In this document: in pieces, positions 22,777-32,052 of the stretch | How the letters are laid out: every line of letters begins with the position of its first letter | Position numbering within the stretch: position 1 is the stretch's first letter | DNA from: Paraherbaspirillum soli | GTDB taxonomy: Bacteria > Pseudomonadota > Gammaproteobacteria > Burkholderiales > Burkholderiaceae_D | DNA: 64,000 nucleotides | NCBI RefSeq assembly: GCF_042654985.1 | Contig: NZ_JBHSMT010000013.1 | Location: forward strand, 248,001-312,000 | Direction of reading: 5' to 3' | Made by a program: the position numbers and the translations under genes | Notes under the pieces: model-generated | Told to the model about the DNA's origin: nothing | Databases searched by the model: none | Seen by the model: only the letters and a program-made list of their open reading frames with translations

Positions 22777-24030
22777 TCATTGCAGGGTCCGGGCCACCGC
22801 AGCGAAGAAATCATGGTCGGCAACCGGCGGTGTCCCGCTCGGCTTGGAGCGCGCGCTCCACACCACGATGACCAGTTTTTGCGCCGGATTCATATAGATA
22901 TGCTGGCCGAAGATGCCGCGCGCCTCGAAGGCGCTGGCGTGAATCGAGCCCGCCGAGCGTGGTACCGGCCACAGCATGTAGCCGTAGTCGACCTGCTGGC
23001 CGCCGATCGTCTGCGGGCTGCTGGCTTCTTTCACCCAGCCCTCCGGCAACACCCGCTCGCCATCGACCATGCCGTCTTCCAGCAAGAACAAGCCGAAGCG
23101 ACCGTAATCGCGCAGCGTCGCGGCGATGCCGCTACCGCCGATTTCGCCGCCGTTGGCGGATTCCAGCCACCAGGTCGCATCGGATTCCATGCCGAATTTC
23201 GCCCAGATTTTTTCGGACAAATAGGCCGACTCCGACTTGCCGACGGCGGCACTGACCAGTGCCCCCGCCACTTGTGTTTCGCCGGTGCTGTAATTCCAGC
23301 GAGTACCCGGCGCGGCGACCCGTGGCAGCTTTGCCATCAAGTCCAGCACCGCGCCGTCTTGCTGTGCGCTCTGCACTTGCAACATGTGCCGGCGATCGGA
23401 ATTCGGATCGGTGTAGGTTTCCTTCCATTGAACCCCGGACGCCATCTGCAACAGCTGACGCACCGTCACGCCCTCGTAGGCGCTGCCGTTCAGCTTGGGC
23501 AAATAGCGGGTGATCGGATCGTCGATGCTTTTGATATAGCCGTCTTTGATTGCGGCCGCGATCAACGACGCCGTAATCGACTTGGCGATCGACATCGACA
23601 TCCATCGCGTTTCGGGCGTATTGCCAAGCTCGTAGTTTTCGTAGGCGATCTTGCCGTTCTTGATGACCAGCAGGCCGCTTACCCGGTTCAGCGAGATATA
23701 GTCGAACAGGTCGACCTGTTTGCCAGCCGAATCGAAGACGACGTCGCGCAGGGGCTTGTCGCTGACGGCCAGCGGATAAACTTTGGCGCCGTGCGCCACA
23801 GTCCGGCTGGGAAACAGGCGATCAATGTGGCGAAACGTATTGACCTGCACATCCGGCAGCAACTTGCCGTCGTAGACTTGTTGAACGGTGCCAATCTGTT
23901 CCGATGTGTGGGACGCAGGTGCAGAAGCCGGATCTTGCGCTGCGGCGAACGGTGCCAGCGTAATCAAAATCAGCGCCGACCATAGTCGCGTGCGATTGCC
24001 CTTTAAGCAGGATATGGTTGCACCAAGCAT
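22777..24030 (-). CDS. Beta-lactamase-family serine hydrolase (class C-like), exported
   Basis: 417 residues from the ATG at 24030 (GGGAG upstream; longer starts at 24063 and 24075 are possible). A signal peptide (ALILITLAPFAAAQ) is followed by the serine beta-lactamase-like fold: catalytic SMSIAK (S-x-x-K), the tyrosine motif WNYSTGETQ (Y-S-T in place of Y-x-N) and a C-terminal ARGIFGQHIYMNPAQKLVIVVW. The family includes esterases, D-amino acid peptidases and 6-aminohexanoate hydrolases, so antibiotic hydrolysis should not be assumed. It leads the operon with the ligase at 21173. Confidence 0.85.
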   Translation of the reverse strand: MLGATISCLKGNRTRLWSALILITLAPFAAAQDPASAPASHTSEQIGTVQQVYDGKLLPDVQVNTFRHIDRLFPSRTVAHGAKVYPLAVSDKPLRDVVFDSAGKQVDLFDYISLNRVSGLLVIKNGKIAYENYELGNTPETRWMSMSIAKSITASLIAAAIKDGYIKSIDDPITRYLPKLNGSAYEGVTVRQLLQMASGVQWKETYTDPNSDRRHMLQVQSAQQDGAVLDLMAKLPRVAAPGTRWNYSTGETQVAGALVSAAVGKSESAYLSEKIWAKFGMESDATWWLESANGGEIGGSGIAATLRDYGRFGLFLLEDGMVDGERVLPEGWVKEASSPQTIGGQQVDYGYMLWPVPRSAGSIHASAFEARGIFGQHIYMNPAQKLVIVVWSARSKPSGTPPVADHDFFAAVARTLQ

Positions 24031-24188
24031 TGAATCGAGTCTCCCATTATTTTTAGTAAACATCGCGCTTATCATTGCGCTTATATCTGGAGGAATTTAC
24101 CTTGGAATCGCCGTCATTACCCCTGTTAAAACTGACAGCTTGATAAGCCGGACAAGGCCGGCTTGCATGATCTTCAGCGAAGAAGAAT

Positions 24189-24212
24189 AAAAAAAGCCAC
24201 CGCAACGGTGGC
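24189..24212 (-). terminator. Intrinsic terminator after the AEC permease gene
   Basis: On the minus strand GCCACCG-TTG-CGGTGGC is followed by seven T residues. It lies 35 bases after the permease stop and ahead of the hydrolase gene. The plus strand also shows a weak CTTGTTTT tail. Confidence 0.85.
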
Positions 24213-24246
24213 CTTGTTTTATCTGTGTGTACGACCATCGGTCGGC

Positions 24247-25182
24247 TTATTTAACCGGGCTCCCGGAATAAGCCAGCCAGGCAAATAGCAATGCGCAAGA
24301 CAGCACTGTGGACGCCAGCAAACCGACGCCGATAAATTCATTTTCAGTGCGCAAAGAAGATGTGAACACCAGGATGTTGGCGGCAATCGGCAATAAGGGC
24401 ATCAATAAAAATACCTTTAATTCCATCGGCTGCAGGTAGCCCAGCCAATTCAGGGTGAAAGCAAGGCTTCCGACAATCGCCGCCGCCAGCAACACCCTGA
24501 CCCCGAGCAGCAAGCCAAGCTTGCGCCAGTCGATTGTTTTGATCGCTACGTTGGCCACGCTCATACCGACCAGTCCCATGCCTAACACGGATGTCATCAA
24601 GGTCGCGACATCCAGTGCAAGCACCAAGGCGTGATTGTTCATCAGCGGCGCACGCAGTCCCAGCCAGTGCAAAAGAAATGCGCCAGCCGCCATATAAATG
24701 GCGGGCACTTTAAATAGTTTCGACAGCGCTGAAGACTTGCCGGGCTGCTCGCTTGCAATCAGCAAAAAGCCGACAGTGTTGCCGAACAACATACCGCCAA
24801 CATACAGCGCCGTCATCACGTTGGCGCCACTATTGCCATAGATCGCCTGGACGATGGGAATGCCGAACCAGCCGATATTGAAATAGCCGAAGGCGCAACG
24901 CAAAGTACCTTTGCTAACGGTATCTTTGAACCATCCGGTGAAAGCGCTGGCGCCGATAGCCATCAGCGAGCTGACGCCGAAAGCCAATGCCACCAGCAAC
25001 AGGAATGGCGCGATTTCCGAAAAAAGCGCGCCCTTGAAAACCACAATCGGCACGCAACCATAGAACAGCGTTTTTGCCACCAAATCTTGCGACAGGCGCA
25101 GCCAGCGCCTCGACGCATAGCCGCCGGCCACATACAGATAGGCCGGCAGCAGTTTGGAAAAAAGATAGAAAAATGTCGTCAT
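24247..25182 (-). CDS. AEC-family (auxin efflux carrier-like) permease
   Basis: 311 residues with about ten hydrophobic segments, beginning FYLFSKLLPAYLYVAGGYA. The pattern AFGYFNIGWFGIPIVQAIYGN in helix 4 is the family's hallmark (N..F.G.P). Bacterial members move dicarboxylates, malonate or amino acids. It follows hom after only 16 bases, the place where thrC is normally found, so a link to aspartate-family amino acids is possible but unproven. Confidence 0.85.
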   Translation of the reverse strand: MTTFFYLFSKLLPAYLYVAGGYASRRWLRLSQDLVAKTLFYGCVPIVVFKGALFSEIAPFLLLVALAFGVSSLMAIGASAFTGWFKDTVSKGTLRCAFGYFNIGWFGIPIVQAIYGNSGANVMTALYVGGMLFGNTVGFLLIASEQPGKSSALSKLFKVPAIYMAAGAFLLHWLGLRAPLMNNHALVLALDVATLMTSVLGMGLVGMSVANVAIKTIDWRKLGLLLGVRVLLAAAIVGSLAFTLNWLGYLQPMELKVFLLMPLLPIAANILVFTSSLRTENEFIGVGLLASTVLSCALLFAWLAYSGSPVK

Positions 25183-25198
25183 CTCTCAGGTTGCGCAA

Positions 25199-26509
25199 TC
25201 AACCCAGGCCTTCCAGACGAATCTTGGTGACTGAGCCGACCACCGTCGACAAGGCTTCGATCTTCGCAATCGCCGCTTGCACGTTCTTTTCCTGGGTCTG
25301 GTGGGTCAGCATGATGATGTCGGTGCGGGTTTCGCCTTCTGCCGGCTCTTTTTGCAGCATGGCGTCGATCGAGATCGAGGCGTCGGCCAGGATGCGCGTG
25401 ACGTCGGCCAGCACACCGCGCTGGTCGGCGACATGCATGCGCAGATAGTAGCTGGTGGTGATTTCCGCCATCGGCAGAATCGGCGTGTCGGCCATCGCGT
25501 TGGGCTGGAATGCCAGGTGCGGCACGCGATGTTCGGGATCGGCGGTAGCCAGGCGGGTGATATCGACCAGGTCGGCGATCACCGCAGAAGCGGTCGGTTC
25601 GGCGCCGGCGCCCTTGCCGTAGTACAGCGTATCGCCCACCGCATCGCCGCGCACCAGCACCGCGTTCATCGCGCCTTCCACGTTGGCGATCAGACGTGTG
25701 GTCGGGATCAGCGTCGGATGTACGCGCAGCTCGATGCCGCCGTTGGTGCGCTTGGTGATGCCGAGCAGTTTGATGCGGTAGCCGAGTTGTTCCGCATAGC
25801 GGATATCGGTCGCCTGCAGCTTGGTGATGCCTTCGACATAGGCTTTATCGAACTGCACCGGGATGCCGAAAGCAATCGAGGCCATGATGGTCAATTTGTG
25901 GGCGGCGTCGATGCCTTCGATATCGAAGGTCGGATCGGATTCGGCGTAACCCAGGCGTTGCGCATCTTTCAGCGCGACGTCGAAGTCGAGGCCCTTGTCG
26001 CGCATTTCGGACAGGATGAAATTGGTGGTGCCGTTAATGATCCCGGCGAGCCACTGGATGCGATTGGCGGTCAAGCCTTCGCGCAGCGCCTTGATGATGG
26101 GGATGCCGCCGGCCACCGCCGCTTCGAACGCGACGATCACGCCTTTTTCTTGCGCCGCCTTGAAAATTTCGTTGCCATGGGCCGCAATCAACGCCTTGTT
26201 GGCGGTCACTACGTGCTTGCCGTTGGCAATCGCCTTCAGCACCAGGGTCTTGGCAATACCGACGCCGCCGATCAGCTCGATGACAATGTCGATATCGGGA
26301 TGGTCGACGACCAGGTTGGCGTCATTGACGACCGTGATTTCACCATTGGTCAATTGCTTGGCGCGCTCGATATCGAGATCGGCCACCATCGTAATTTCAA
26401 TTGCGCGTCCTGCGCGTGCGGCAATCTCTTGCTGATTGCGCTTCAATACGTCGAACGTGCCGGAACCGACCGTGCCTATGCCAAGCAAACCTACCTTGAT
26501 GGATTTCAT
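25199..26509 (-). CDS. hom: Homoserine dehydrogenase
   Basis: 436 residues, monofunctional. The NAD(P) fold is VGLLGIGTVGSGT; the catalytic region includes GGIPIIKALREGLTANRI, GIINGTTNFIL and DIEGIDAAHKL. A C-terminal ACT domain (about 350-430, SYYLRMHVADQRGVLADVTRIL) is the usual threonine feedback site. It catalyses reduction of aspartate semialdehyde to homoserine. It is read after alaA, with a palindromic repeat (26632-26746) in the 263-base gap. thrC does not follow directly; an AEC permease does. Confidence 0.95.
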   Translation of the reverse strand: MKSIKVGLLGIGTVGSGTFDVLKRNQQEIAARAGRAIEITMVADLDIERAKQLTNGEITVVNDANLVVDHPDIDIVIELIGGVGIAKTLVLKAIANGKHVVTANKALIAAHGNEIFKAAQEKGVIVAFEAAVAGGIPIIKALREGLTANRIQWLAGIINGTTNFILSEMRDKGLDFDVALKDAQRLGYAESDPTFDIEGIDAAHKLTIMASIAFGIPVQFDKAYVEGITKLQATDIRYAEQLGYRIKLLGITKRTNGGIELRVHPTLIPTTRLIANVEGAMNAVLVRGDAVGDTLYYGKGAGAEPTASAVIADLVDITRLATADPEHRVPHLAFQPNAMADTPILPMAEITTSYYLRMHVADQRGVLADVTRILADASISIDAMLQKEPAEGETRTDIIMLTHQTQEKNVQAAIAKIEALSTVVGSVTKIRLEGLG

Positions 26510-26631
26510 GATCTCTATTGCCCGTAAAAAAATCTGCTGATACCGACTGGGCGGAACCGCCGCGCCGGCGCAGAGAGTAATAACGATACTCCGCTATTGT
26601 TAAGTAAAAATGACCACCCGTCGCGGATCGA

Positions 26632-26746
26632 GTAGGTCGGAAAAGCGCAGCGTCTTCCGACATCGTGCATCGCATCTGCGAGTCAAACCCTAGGCCGGTT
26701 TCAAGGAGCCGATAGCGTCGGAAGGCGCTGCGCTTTTCCGACCTAC
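26632..26746. repeat. Inverted pair of 30-bp REP-like repeats between alaA and hom
   Basis: Arms at 26632-26661 and 26717-26746 begin GTAGGTCGGAAAAGCGCAGC and are complementary except for one position; the loop is 55 bases. The same sequence makes a tighter hairpin at 41249-41323. Elements of this kind between co-directional genes can protect or attenuate mRNA. Confidence 0.9.
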
Positions 26747-26772
26747 CCTCAAACGGACCGACGAATCGACGA

Positions 26773-28002
26773 TCAGGCGGTGCCGTGCCGCTTGCGATAC
26801 CCCTCGAGGAAGTGGGCGATTCGTCCCACCGACTCGGCCAAGTCGTCGGAGTTCGGCAAGAACACTACCCGGAAATGATCCGGCGTCGGGCAGTTGAAGC
26901 CGGTGCCTTGCACGATCAGGACCTTTTCTTCCGCCAGCAGCTGATAGGCGAAATCCTGGTCGTCGGTGATCGGATACATCTTCGGATCGAGCCGCGGGAA
27001 CATGTACAGCGCCGCCTTCGGCTTGACGCAGGTAACGCCGGGGATATCGGTCAGCAACTTGTGCGCCATATCGCGCTGGCGCGTCAGACGGCCGGTCGGC
27101 GCCACTAGGTCTTGAATGCTTTGATAGCCGCCGAGCGCGGTCTGGATCGCATACTGGCCGGGCACGTTGGCGCACAGCCGCATCGAAGCCAGCATGTTAA
27201 GACCTTCGATATAACCCTTGGCGTGTTTTTTCTCGCCCGACACCACCATCCAGCCGGCCCGGTAGCCGCAGGAGCGATAGTTCTTCGACAAGCCGTTGAA
27301 GGTGATGAACAGCACATCGTCCGCCAGCGAGGCAATCGAAGTGTGGGTATTGCCGTCGTACAGCACCTTGTCGTAAATCTCGTCGGCAAAAATAATCAGT
27401 TGATGCTCGCGCGCCAGATCGACGATTTGTTGCAGCAATTCATCCGGATACAAGGCGCCGGTCGGATTGTTCGGGTTGATGACGACAATCGCCCGGGTAT
27501 TCGAATTAATTTTCTTTTTGATATCTTCGATATCCGGGAACCAGCCGGACTGCTCGTCGCACACATAGTGGCGCGGAGTGCCGCCGGACAGGCTGACCGC
27601 CGCGGTCCACAGCGGGTAGTCGGGCGACGGCACCAGCACTTCGTCGCCGGTATTGAGCAGCGCGTTGACGCTCATTACGATCAGCTCCGAAATACCGTTG
27701 CCGAGGTAGATGTCATCCACGCTGACGCCCTGGATATGCTTCTGCTGGGTGTAGTGCATCACCGATTTGCGCGGCGCGAACATGCCCTTGGAATCGGTAT
27801 AACCGGAGGCGTTGCCCATATTGAGAATCATGTCCTGGACGATCTCGTCCGGCGGCTCGAAGCCGAACACCGACAGGTTGCCAATGTTCAACTTGATGAT
27901 CTTATGACCCTCTTCTTCCATTTGCCGCGCTTTTTCCAGCACGGGGCCACGTATGTCATAACAAACTTCGTCCAGCTTCTTGGATTTTTGAATTGGTCGC
28001 AC
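26773..28002 (-). CDS. alaA: Alanine aminotransferase, AlaA type (glutamate-pyruvate)
   Basis: 409 residues from a GTG start with AGGAA eight bases upstream. Closely follows E. coli AlaA (YfbQ) along its length: KLDEVCYDIRGPVLEKARQME at the start, INPNNPTGALYPDELL, the PLP-Asp/Tyr segment IFADEIYDKVLYDG, the PLP-Lys region FNGLSKNYRSCGYRAGWM and KHAKGYIEGLNMLASMRLCANVPGQ. It makes alanine from pyruvate. Three palindromes overlap or precede the start. It is the first gene of the alaA-hom unit. Confidence 0.93.
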   Translation of the reverse strand: MRPIQKSKKLDEVCYDIRGPVLEKARQMEEEGHKIIKLNIGNLSVFGFEPPDEIVQDMILNMGNASGYTDSKGMFAPRKSVMHYTQQKHIQGVSVDDIYLGNGISELIVMSVNALLNTGDEVLVPSPDYPLWTAAVSLSGGTPRHYVCDEQSGWFPDIEDIKKKINSNTRAIVVINPNNPTGALYPDELLQQIVDLAREHQLIIFADEIYDKVLYDGNTHTSIASLADDVLFITFNGLSKNYRSCGYRAGWMVVSGEKKHAKGYIEGLNMLASMRLCANVPGQYAIQTALGGYQSIQDLVAPTGRLTRQRDMAHKLLTDIPGVTCVKPKAALYMFPRLDPKMYPITDDQDFAYQLLAEEKVLIVQGTGFNCPTPDHFRVVFLPNSDDLAESVGRIAHFLEGYRKRHGTA

Positions 28003-28040
28003 TGTACAGTTCCTTGTATTTGATACAACGTATTTAATAC
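28001..28040 (-). promoter_or_regulatory. Cluster of palindromes at the alaA start
   Basis: 28016-28026 is GTATTTGATAC and 28030-28040 is GTATTTAATAC, two 11-base palindromes set 14 bases apart. 28001-28010 is the palindrome ACTGTACAGT, which overlaps the GTG start. A repressor bound here would block ribosome or polymerase access. The cognate regulator is unknown. The rest of the 28003-28346 gap (344 bases) shows no gene. Confidence 0.5.
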
Positions 28041-28346
28041 AACATGATCAAGCAATAAAAACTTTCTGAAAAATGACTGTACGCCAATGACCGCAGCATT
28101 GCTGCCGCCATGCTTGTTGCCAACTGCTTCCGCCACTTTTCAGAGAGCTTTTTGGCGACCGCCCAAGCGCCGCCAGAACCGTCCATTCTGCCGAAAGCGT
28201 GAGCATTTATCAATCAATAACGCGAGCTTGCTGATGGAAAACGCTACAATGCAGCACTTTATTTTCCAATTTTCGGCAATTGGCTCGCCTCCCACGTGTC
28301 AAATTTTGATTTTGAGTTCGCCACTGGTCACGCTACCAACTAGACA

Positions 28347-28745
28347 ATGAAGCTACATACCACCTCGACCCAGCAATATCAAACCGTCACTGCCTACGAT
28401 GACAATGGCGTGGAAATCAACGCAATCCGTTTCGAGCACAGCTTGCTGGTATTGCCGGAATCCGCGCCCGTGGTCTGGCCGGTCAGCGATTTCGACGCGC
28501 TGCACACCGAGCATTTCGAGCACATCGCCAGCACCGACCCGGATGTCGTAATCCTGGGCACCGGACAGCGTCAGCGCTTCGTTCACCCGAAACTGACCGC
28601 GGCGCTCACGACGCGTCGTATCGGCGTCGAATGCATGGACAACCAGGCCGCCTGCCGCACTTACAACATCCTGATGGCCGAGGGACGCAAAGTGGCACTG
28701 GCATTAATTTTCAACACACCCAAGGAAGCCGCTCAAGATGCGTGA
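28347..28745 (+). CDS. Mth938-like domain protein (DUF498/NDUFAF3 family)
   Basis: 132 residues matching the Mth938 fold family, with the core DPDVVILGTGQRQRFVHPKL and the GVECMDNQAACRTYNILMAEGRKVALALI region. Homologues are widespread; the eukaryotic member NDUFAF3 assists complex I assembly, but the bacterial role is not established. Its end overlaps the start of arnT by eight bases, so it is the first gene of the lipid A operon here. Confidence 0.9.
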   Translation: MKLHTTSTQQYQTVTAYDDNGVEINAIRFEHSLLVLPESAPVVWPVSDFDALHTEHFEHIASTDPDVVILGTGQRQRFVHPKLTAALTTRRIGVECMDNQAACRTYNILMAEGRKVALALIFNTPKEAAQDA

Positions 28746-30459
28746 ATTGCATAAATCGAAAACCTTTGTCTGGCTCCTATTCCTGCTGTTTTGCATCATA
28801 TGGTGTTACATGCTGGGCGCCCGCACGCTGGTGCCGACCGATGAAGGACGCTATGCCGAAATGGCGCGCGAAATGGTGGCCACCGGCGACTGGATCACAT
28901 TGCGCCTGAACGGCATCAAATACTTTGAAAAACCTCCGCTCCAGACCTGGATGAATGCGATTACGTTCGAGCTGTTCGGCCTCGGCGAATGGCAGGCACG
29001 GCTCTGGACCGGCTTATGTGGCTTGCTTGGCGTGGTGCTGGTTGCGTTCACCGGACGTCGCGTGTTTTCGCCGCGGGTCGGTTTTTATGCCGCACTGGTG
29101 CTGGGTTCCAGCTTCCTGTGGGCTGGGCTGGGCCACATCAACACGCTCGACATGGGCTTGTCCGGAATGATGACGCTGGCCTTGTGCGGCTTGCTGTTAG
29201 GACAACGCAGCGATATCGGCGCTACTGAACGCCGCAACTGGATGCTGCTTTGCTGGGCCGGGATGGCGTTGGCGGTCTTGTCGAAAGGCTTGATCGGCGT
29301 GGTATTGCCGGGCGCGGTGCTGGTGCTGTACACGCTGTTTTCACGCGACTGGGCGATCTGGAAGCGTTTGCATCTGGTGCTGGGGCTAATCGTATTCTTC
29401 GCGATCACGACACCGTGGTTTGTGCTGATCTCGCTGAAGAATCCGGAATTCCCATATTTCTTCTTTATCCACGAACACTTCCAGCGCTTCACCACCGATG
29501 TCCATCATCGCTCGGGCCCGCTGTATTACTTCGCGCCGATCTTGCTGTTGGGTATCGTGCCCTGGCTCGGCGTGCTGTTCCAGAGCTTGTGGCAAGGCGC
29601 GCATGAACGCAGCGCCGCGTCCGGCTTCCAGCCGAAAAAGATGCTGCTGATCTGGGCTGTTTTCATCTTTTTCTTTTTCAGCATTTCGGACTCCAAGCTG
29701 CCGTCGTACATCCTGCCGATCTTCCCGGCGTTGGCGCTGTTGATTGCCTGCCATCTGGACAATGCTTCGAACAAGGCGGTGATCGCCTCCGCCAGTTTGT
29801 TGCTGCTGCCGGCCGTCGTCGGCCTGGCGCTGTGCTGGAAAATTCCGTCGCTGGCCAAGGATGCGTATTCATTGCCGTTGCTGCAAGCGCATGTGCCCTG
29901 GGTCTTCGCCGCCTCGGTGATCGCCTTTATCGGCGGCATTGCCGCCATCCGGCTGGCGCGCCGTCAACGGGAATGGGCCGTAGTCGCGCTCGCCGCCAGC
30001 GGTTTTGTTGCGGGCCAGCTGTTGATGGCCGGCCACGATCCTCAGGGCCGCTATTCGGCCGGCATCGACCTGGTGCCTGCCATCCAGGCCGAAATGACGC
30101 CGCAAACCACGCTTTACGTGGTCGGCAAATACGAGCAGTCGCTGCCGTTTTACCTGCGCCGCACGATGACCATGGTGCAACATATGGATGAACTGGAATT
30201 CGGCTTGGGCCAGGAACCGCAATTGTGGATTCCGACCATCGACGCGTTTGTCGTCAAATGGACCGCCGATCAGGCTGCCGGCAAGAAAGACATCGCGATC
30301 ATCCGCCCTGAAAACTATCAGGAACTGCAACAACGCGGCGTTCCGATGCGCGTCATCGGCCAGGACCCGCGGAGAGTGGTGGTCAGCAACGTGCTGCCGG
30401 CAGCAGCCCCCGCTGCGCCAGCGGCCGCGCCTGCCGCAGCAACTCCAGTCACACCATAA
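28738..30459 (+). CDS. arnT: L-Ara4N lipid A transferase, ArnT family (GT83)
   Basis: 573 residues with about 12 hydrophobic helices in the N-terminal two thirds. The first periplasmic loop carries the catalytic motif TLVPTDEGRYAEMAREM and the KYFEKPPLQTWM segment, both typical of ArnT. The C-terminus ends in a low-complexity Ala/Pro tail. It moves L-Ara4N from undecaprenyl phosphate to lipid A in the inner membrane, lowering binding of polymyxin-like peptides. It stands ahead of arnE/F-, B-, C-, A- and D-type genes. Confidence 0.92.
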   Translation: MRELHKSKTFVWLLFLLFCIIWCYMLGARTLVPTDEGRYAEMAREMVATGDWITLRLNGIKYFEKPPLQTWMNAITFELFGLGEWQARLWTGLCGLLGVVLVAFTGRRVFSPRVGFYAALVLGSSFLWAGLGHINTLDMGLSGMMTLALCGLLLGQRSDIGATERRNWMLLCWAGMALAVLSKGLIGVVLPGAVLVLYTLFSRDWAIWKRLHLVLGLIVFFAITTPWFVLISLKNPEFPYFFFIHEHFQRFTTDVHHRSGPLYYFAPILLLGIVPWLGVLFQSLWQGAHERSAASGFQPKKMLLIWAVFIFFFFSISDSKLPSYILPIFPALALLIACHLDNASNKAVIASASLLLLPAVVGLALCWKIPSLAKDAYSLPLLQAHVPWVFAASVIAFIGGIAAIRLARRQREWAVVALAASGFVAGQLLMAGHDPQGRYSAGIDLVPAIQAEMTPQTTLYVVGKYEQSLPFYLRRTMTMVQHMDELEFGLGQEPQLWIPTIDAFVVKWTADQAAGKKDIAIIRPENYQELQQRGVPMRVIGQDPRRVVVSNVLPAAAPAAPAAAPAAATPVTP

Positions 30460-30471
30460 CGACGAATCGAC

Positions 30472-30843
30472 ATGACTCTTACTACTTTTGTTTTTCTCTT
30501 CATCGGCATTTGCCTGAACGCCGCCGCCCAATTGCTGCTGAAGGCCGGCACCAATGCGGTCGGCGTGATCAGCCTGACGCCGCAGAACTGGTTCGCCACC
30601 GGCATCAAGCTGGCGACCCAACTGCCGATCCTGGCCGGCTTGAGCTGCTATGTGATCTCGGTGGTGGTGTGGATCATCGGCCTGTCGCGGGTCGATGTCA
30701 CCATTGCTTATCCGCTGCTGTCGCTGGGCTACATCATTAGCGCCGTCGGCGCCTGGTATTTCCTGGGCGAGGCGGTCTCGGCCCAGCGTTTGATCGCGAT
30801 CGGCATCATCATCGTCGGCGTGGTATTGCTGACCCGTAGCTGA
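30472..30843 (+). CDS. SMR/EamA-type small membrane protein, ArnE/ArnF-like flippase subunit
   Basis: 123 residues with four transmembrane segments (FLFIGICLNAAAQLLLKAG..., LSCYVISVVVWIIGLS, VTIAYPLLSLGYIISAVGAWYF, LIAIGIIIVGVVLLTRS). ArnE and ArnF together flip undecaprenyl-P-L-Ara4N in enterobacteria. Here only one such gene is present, 12 bases after arnT, so it may work as a homodimer or with a partner encoded elsewhere. Confidence 0.85.
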   Translation: MTLTTFVFLFIGICLNAAAQLLLKAGTNAVGVISLTPQNWFATGIKLATQLPILAGLSCYVISVVVWIIGLSRVDVTIAYPLLSLGYIISAVGAWYFLGEAVSAQRLIAIGIIIVGVVLLTRS

Positions 30844-30900
30844 TTCATACAGTTGATTCGCGCAGCTGATTCGACCTTAACCATTTTGGACATCCAAATC

Positions 30901-32037
30901 ATGAGCCAACAACCATTTCTCCCCTTTTCCAAGCCCACCATTGATGAAGCCACCATCGCCGCTGTCGGCGATGTGCTGCGCTCCGGCTGGATCACCAGCG
31001 GCCCCAAGGTGCAGGCGTTTGAAGCGCAGTTGTCGGAATATTTTGGCGGCCGTCCGGTGCGCACTTTCAACTCCGGCACCTGCACCATGGAAATCGCGCT
31101 GCGGATCGCCGGCATCGGCGCCGGCGACGAAGTCATCACGACCCCGATCTCATGGGTCGCCACCGCCAACGTAATTATCGAAACCGGCGCGACGCCGGTG
31201 TTTGCCGATATCGACCCGGTCACGCGCAACCTCGATCTGGCGCAGGTCGAAGCCGCCATCACGCCGCGCACCAAGGCGATCATCCCGGTTTATCTGTCCG
31301 GCCTGCCGCTGGATATGGATAAGCTGTATGCATTGGCCAAGAAACATAATTTGCGTGTGATCGAAGATGCCGCCCAGGCGCTCGGCTCCACCTGGAACGG
31401 CCAGCGTATCGGCTCCTTCGGCGACTTCGCCTCGTTCAGCTTTCAAGCCAACAAGAACGTCACTTCGGCCGAAGGCGGCTGCCTGGTGTTGAATAACGCC
31501 GAAGAAGCACGGCTGGCGGAAAAATACCGGCTGCAAGGCGTCACCCGCAGCGGCTTCGACGGCATCGACGTCGATGTCCTGGGCGGCAAGTTCAACATGA
31601 CCGACATCGCGGCCACCATCGGTCTCGGCCAGTTTGTCCACATCGACGCCATTACCGCGCATCGGCGGCAACTGGCGCAACATTACTTCGCCTGCTTCGG
31701 CAGCGATTTTGTACAAAAATACGGCGCGCAACTGCCGGTCCCCGACTTCGAAAACAGCAATTGGCACCTGTTCCAGCTGGTGCTGCCGGAGCGCAAGGAT
31801 GGCAAGCCGGCCCGCGCCACCTTCATGGAGCAGATGCAGGAACACGGCATCGGCACCGGCTACCACTACCCGGCGATCCACCTGTTCAGCATGTACCGCG
31901 CGCGCGGCTTCAAGGAAGGCATGTTCCCGGTTGCGGAGCGGGTCGGCCGCCTGATCGTGACGCTGCCGATGTTCAATACGATGACCACGAACGATGTCGA
32001 ACGGGTCGTCAACGCGGTAAAATCCGTGCTTCAATAA
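30901..32037 (+). CDS. arnB: UDP-4-amino-4-deoxy-L-arabinose aminotransferase
   Basis: 378 residues from the ATG at 30901; the longer frame from 30853 covers the intergenic stretch. PLP-dependent DegT/DnrJ/EryC1 family: FNSGTCTMEIALRIAGI, the PLP-Asp segment VIEDAAQALGSTW, and the Schiff-base Lys in FSFQANKNVTSAEGG. It converts UDP-Ara4O and glutamate to UDP-L-Ara4N. Same strand and operon as arnT and arnC. Confidence 0.93.
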   Translation: MSQQPFLPFSKPTIDEATIAAVGDVLRSGWITSGPKVQAFEAQLSEYFGGRPVRTFNSGTCTMEIALRIAGIGAGDEVITTPISWVATANVIIETGATPVFADIDPVTRNLDLAQVEAAITPRTKAIIPVYLSGLPLDMDKLYALAKKHNLRVIEDAAQALGSTWNGQRIGSFGDFASFSFQANKNVTSAEGGCLVLNNAEEARLAEKYRLQGVTRSGFDGIDVDVLGGKFNMTDIAATIGLGQFVHIDAITAHRRQLAQHYFACFGSDFVQKYGAQLPVPDFENSNWHLFQLVLPERKDGKPARATFMEQMQEHGIGTGYHYPAIHLFSMYRARGFKEGMFPVAERVGRLIVTLPMFNTMTTNDVERVVNAVKSVLQ

Positions 32038-32052
32038 CATTGCGAACGCTTG

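Noticed and set aside
22777..24030. Beta-lactamase conferring resistance
   Set aside because: The family is broad and the sequence lacks the class C signature set (for example a clear Y-x-N and KTG); a general serine hydrolase is safer.
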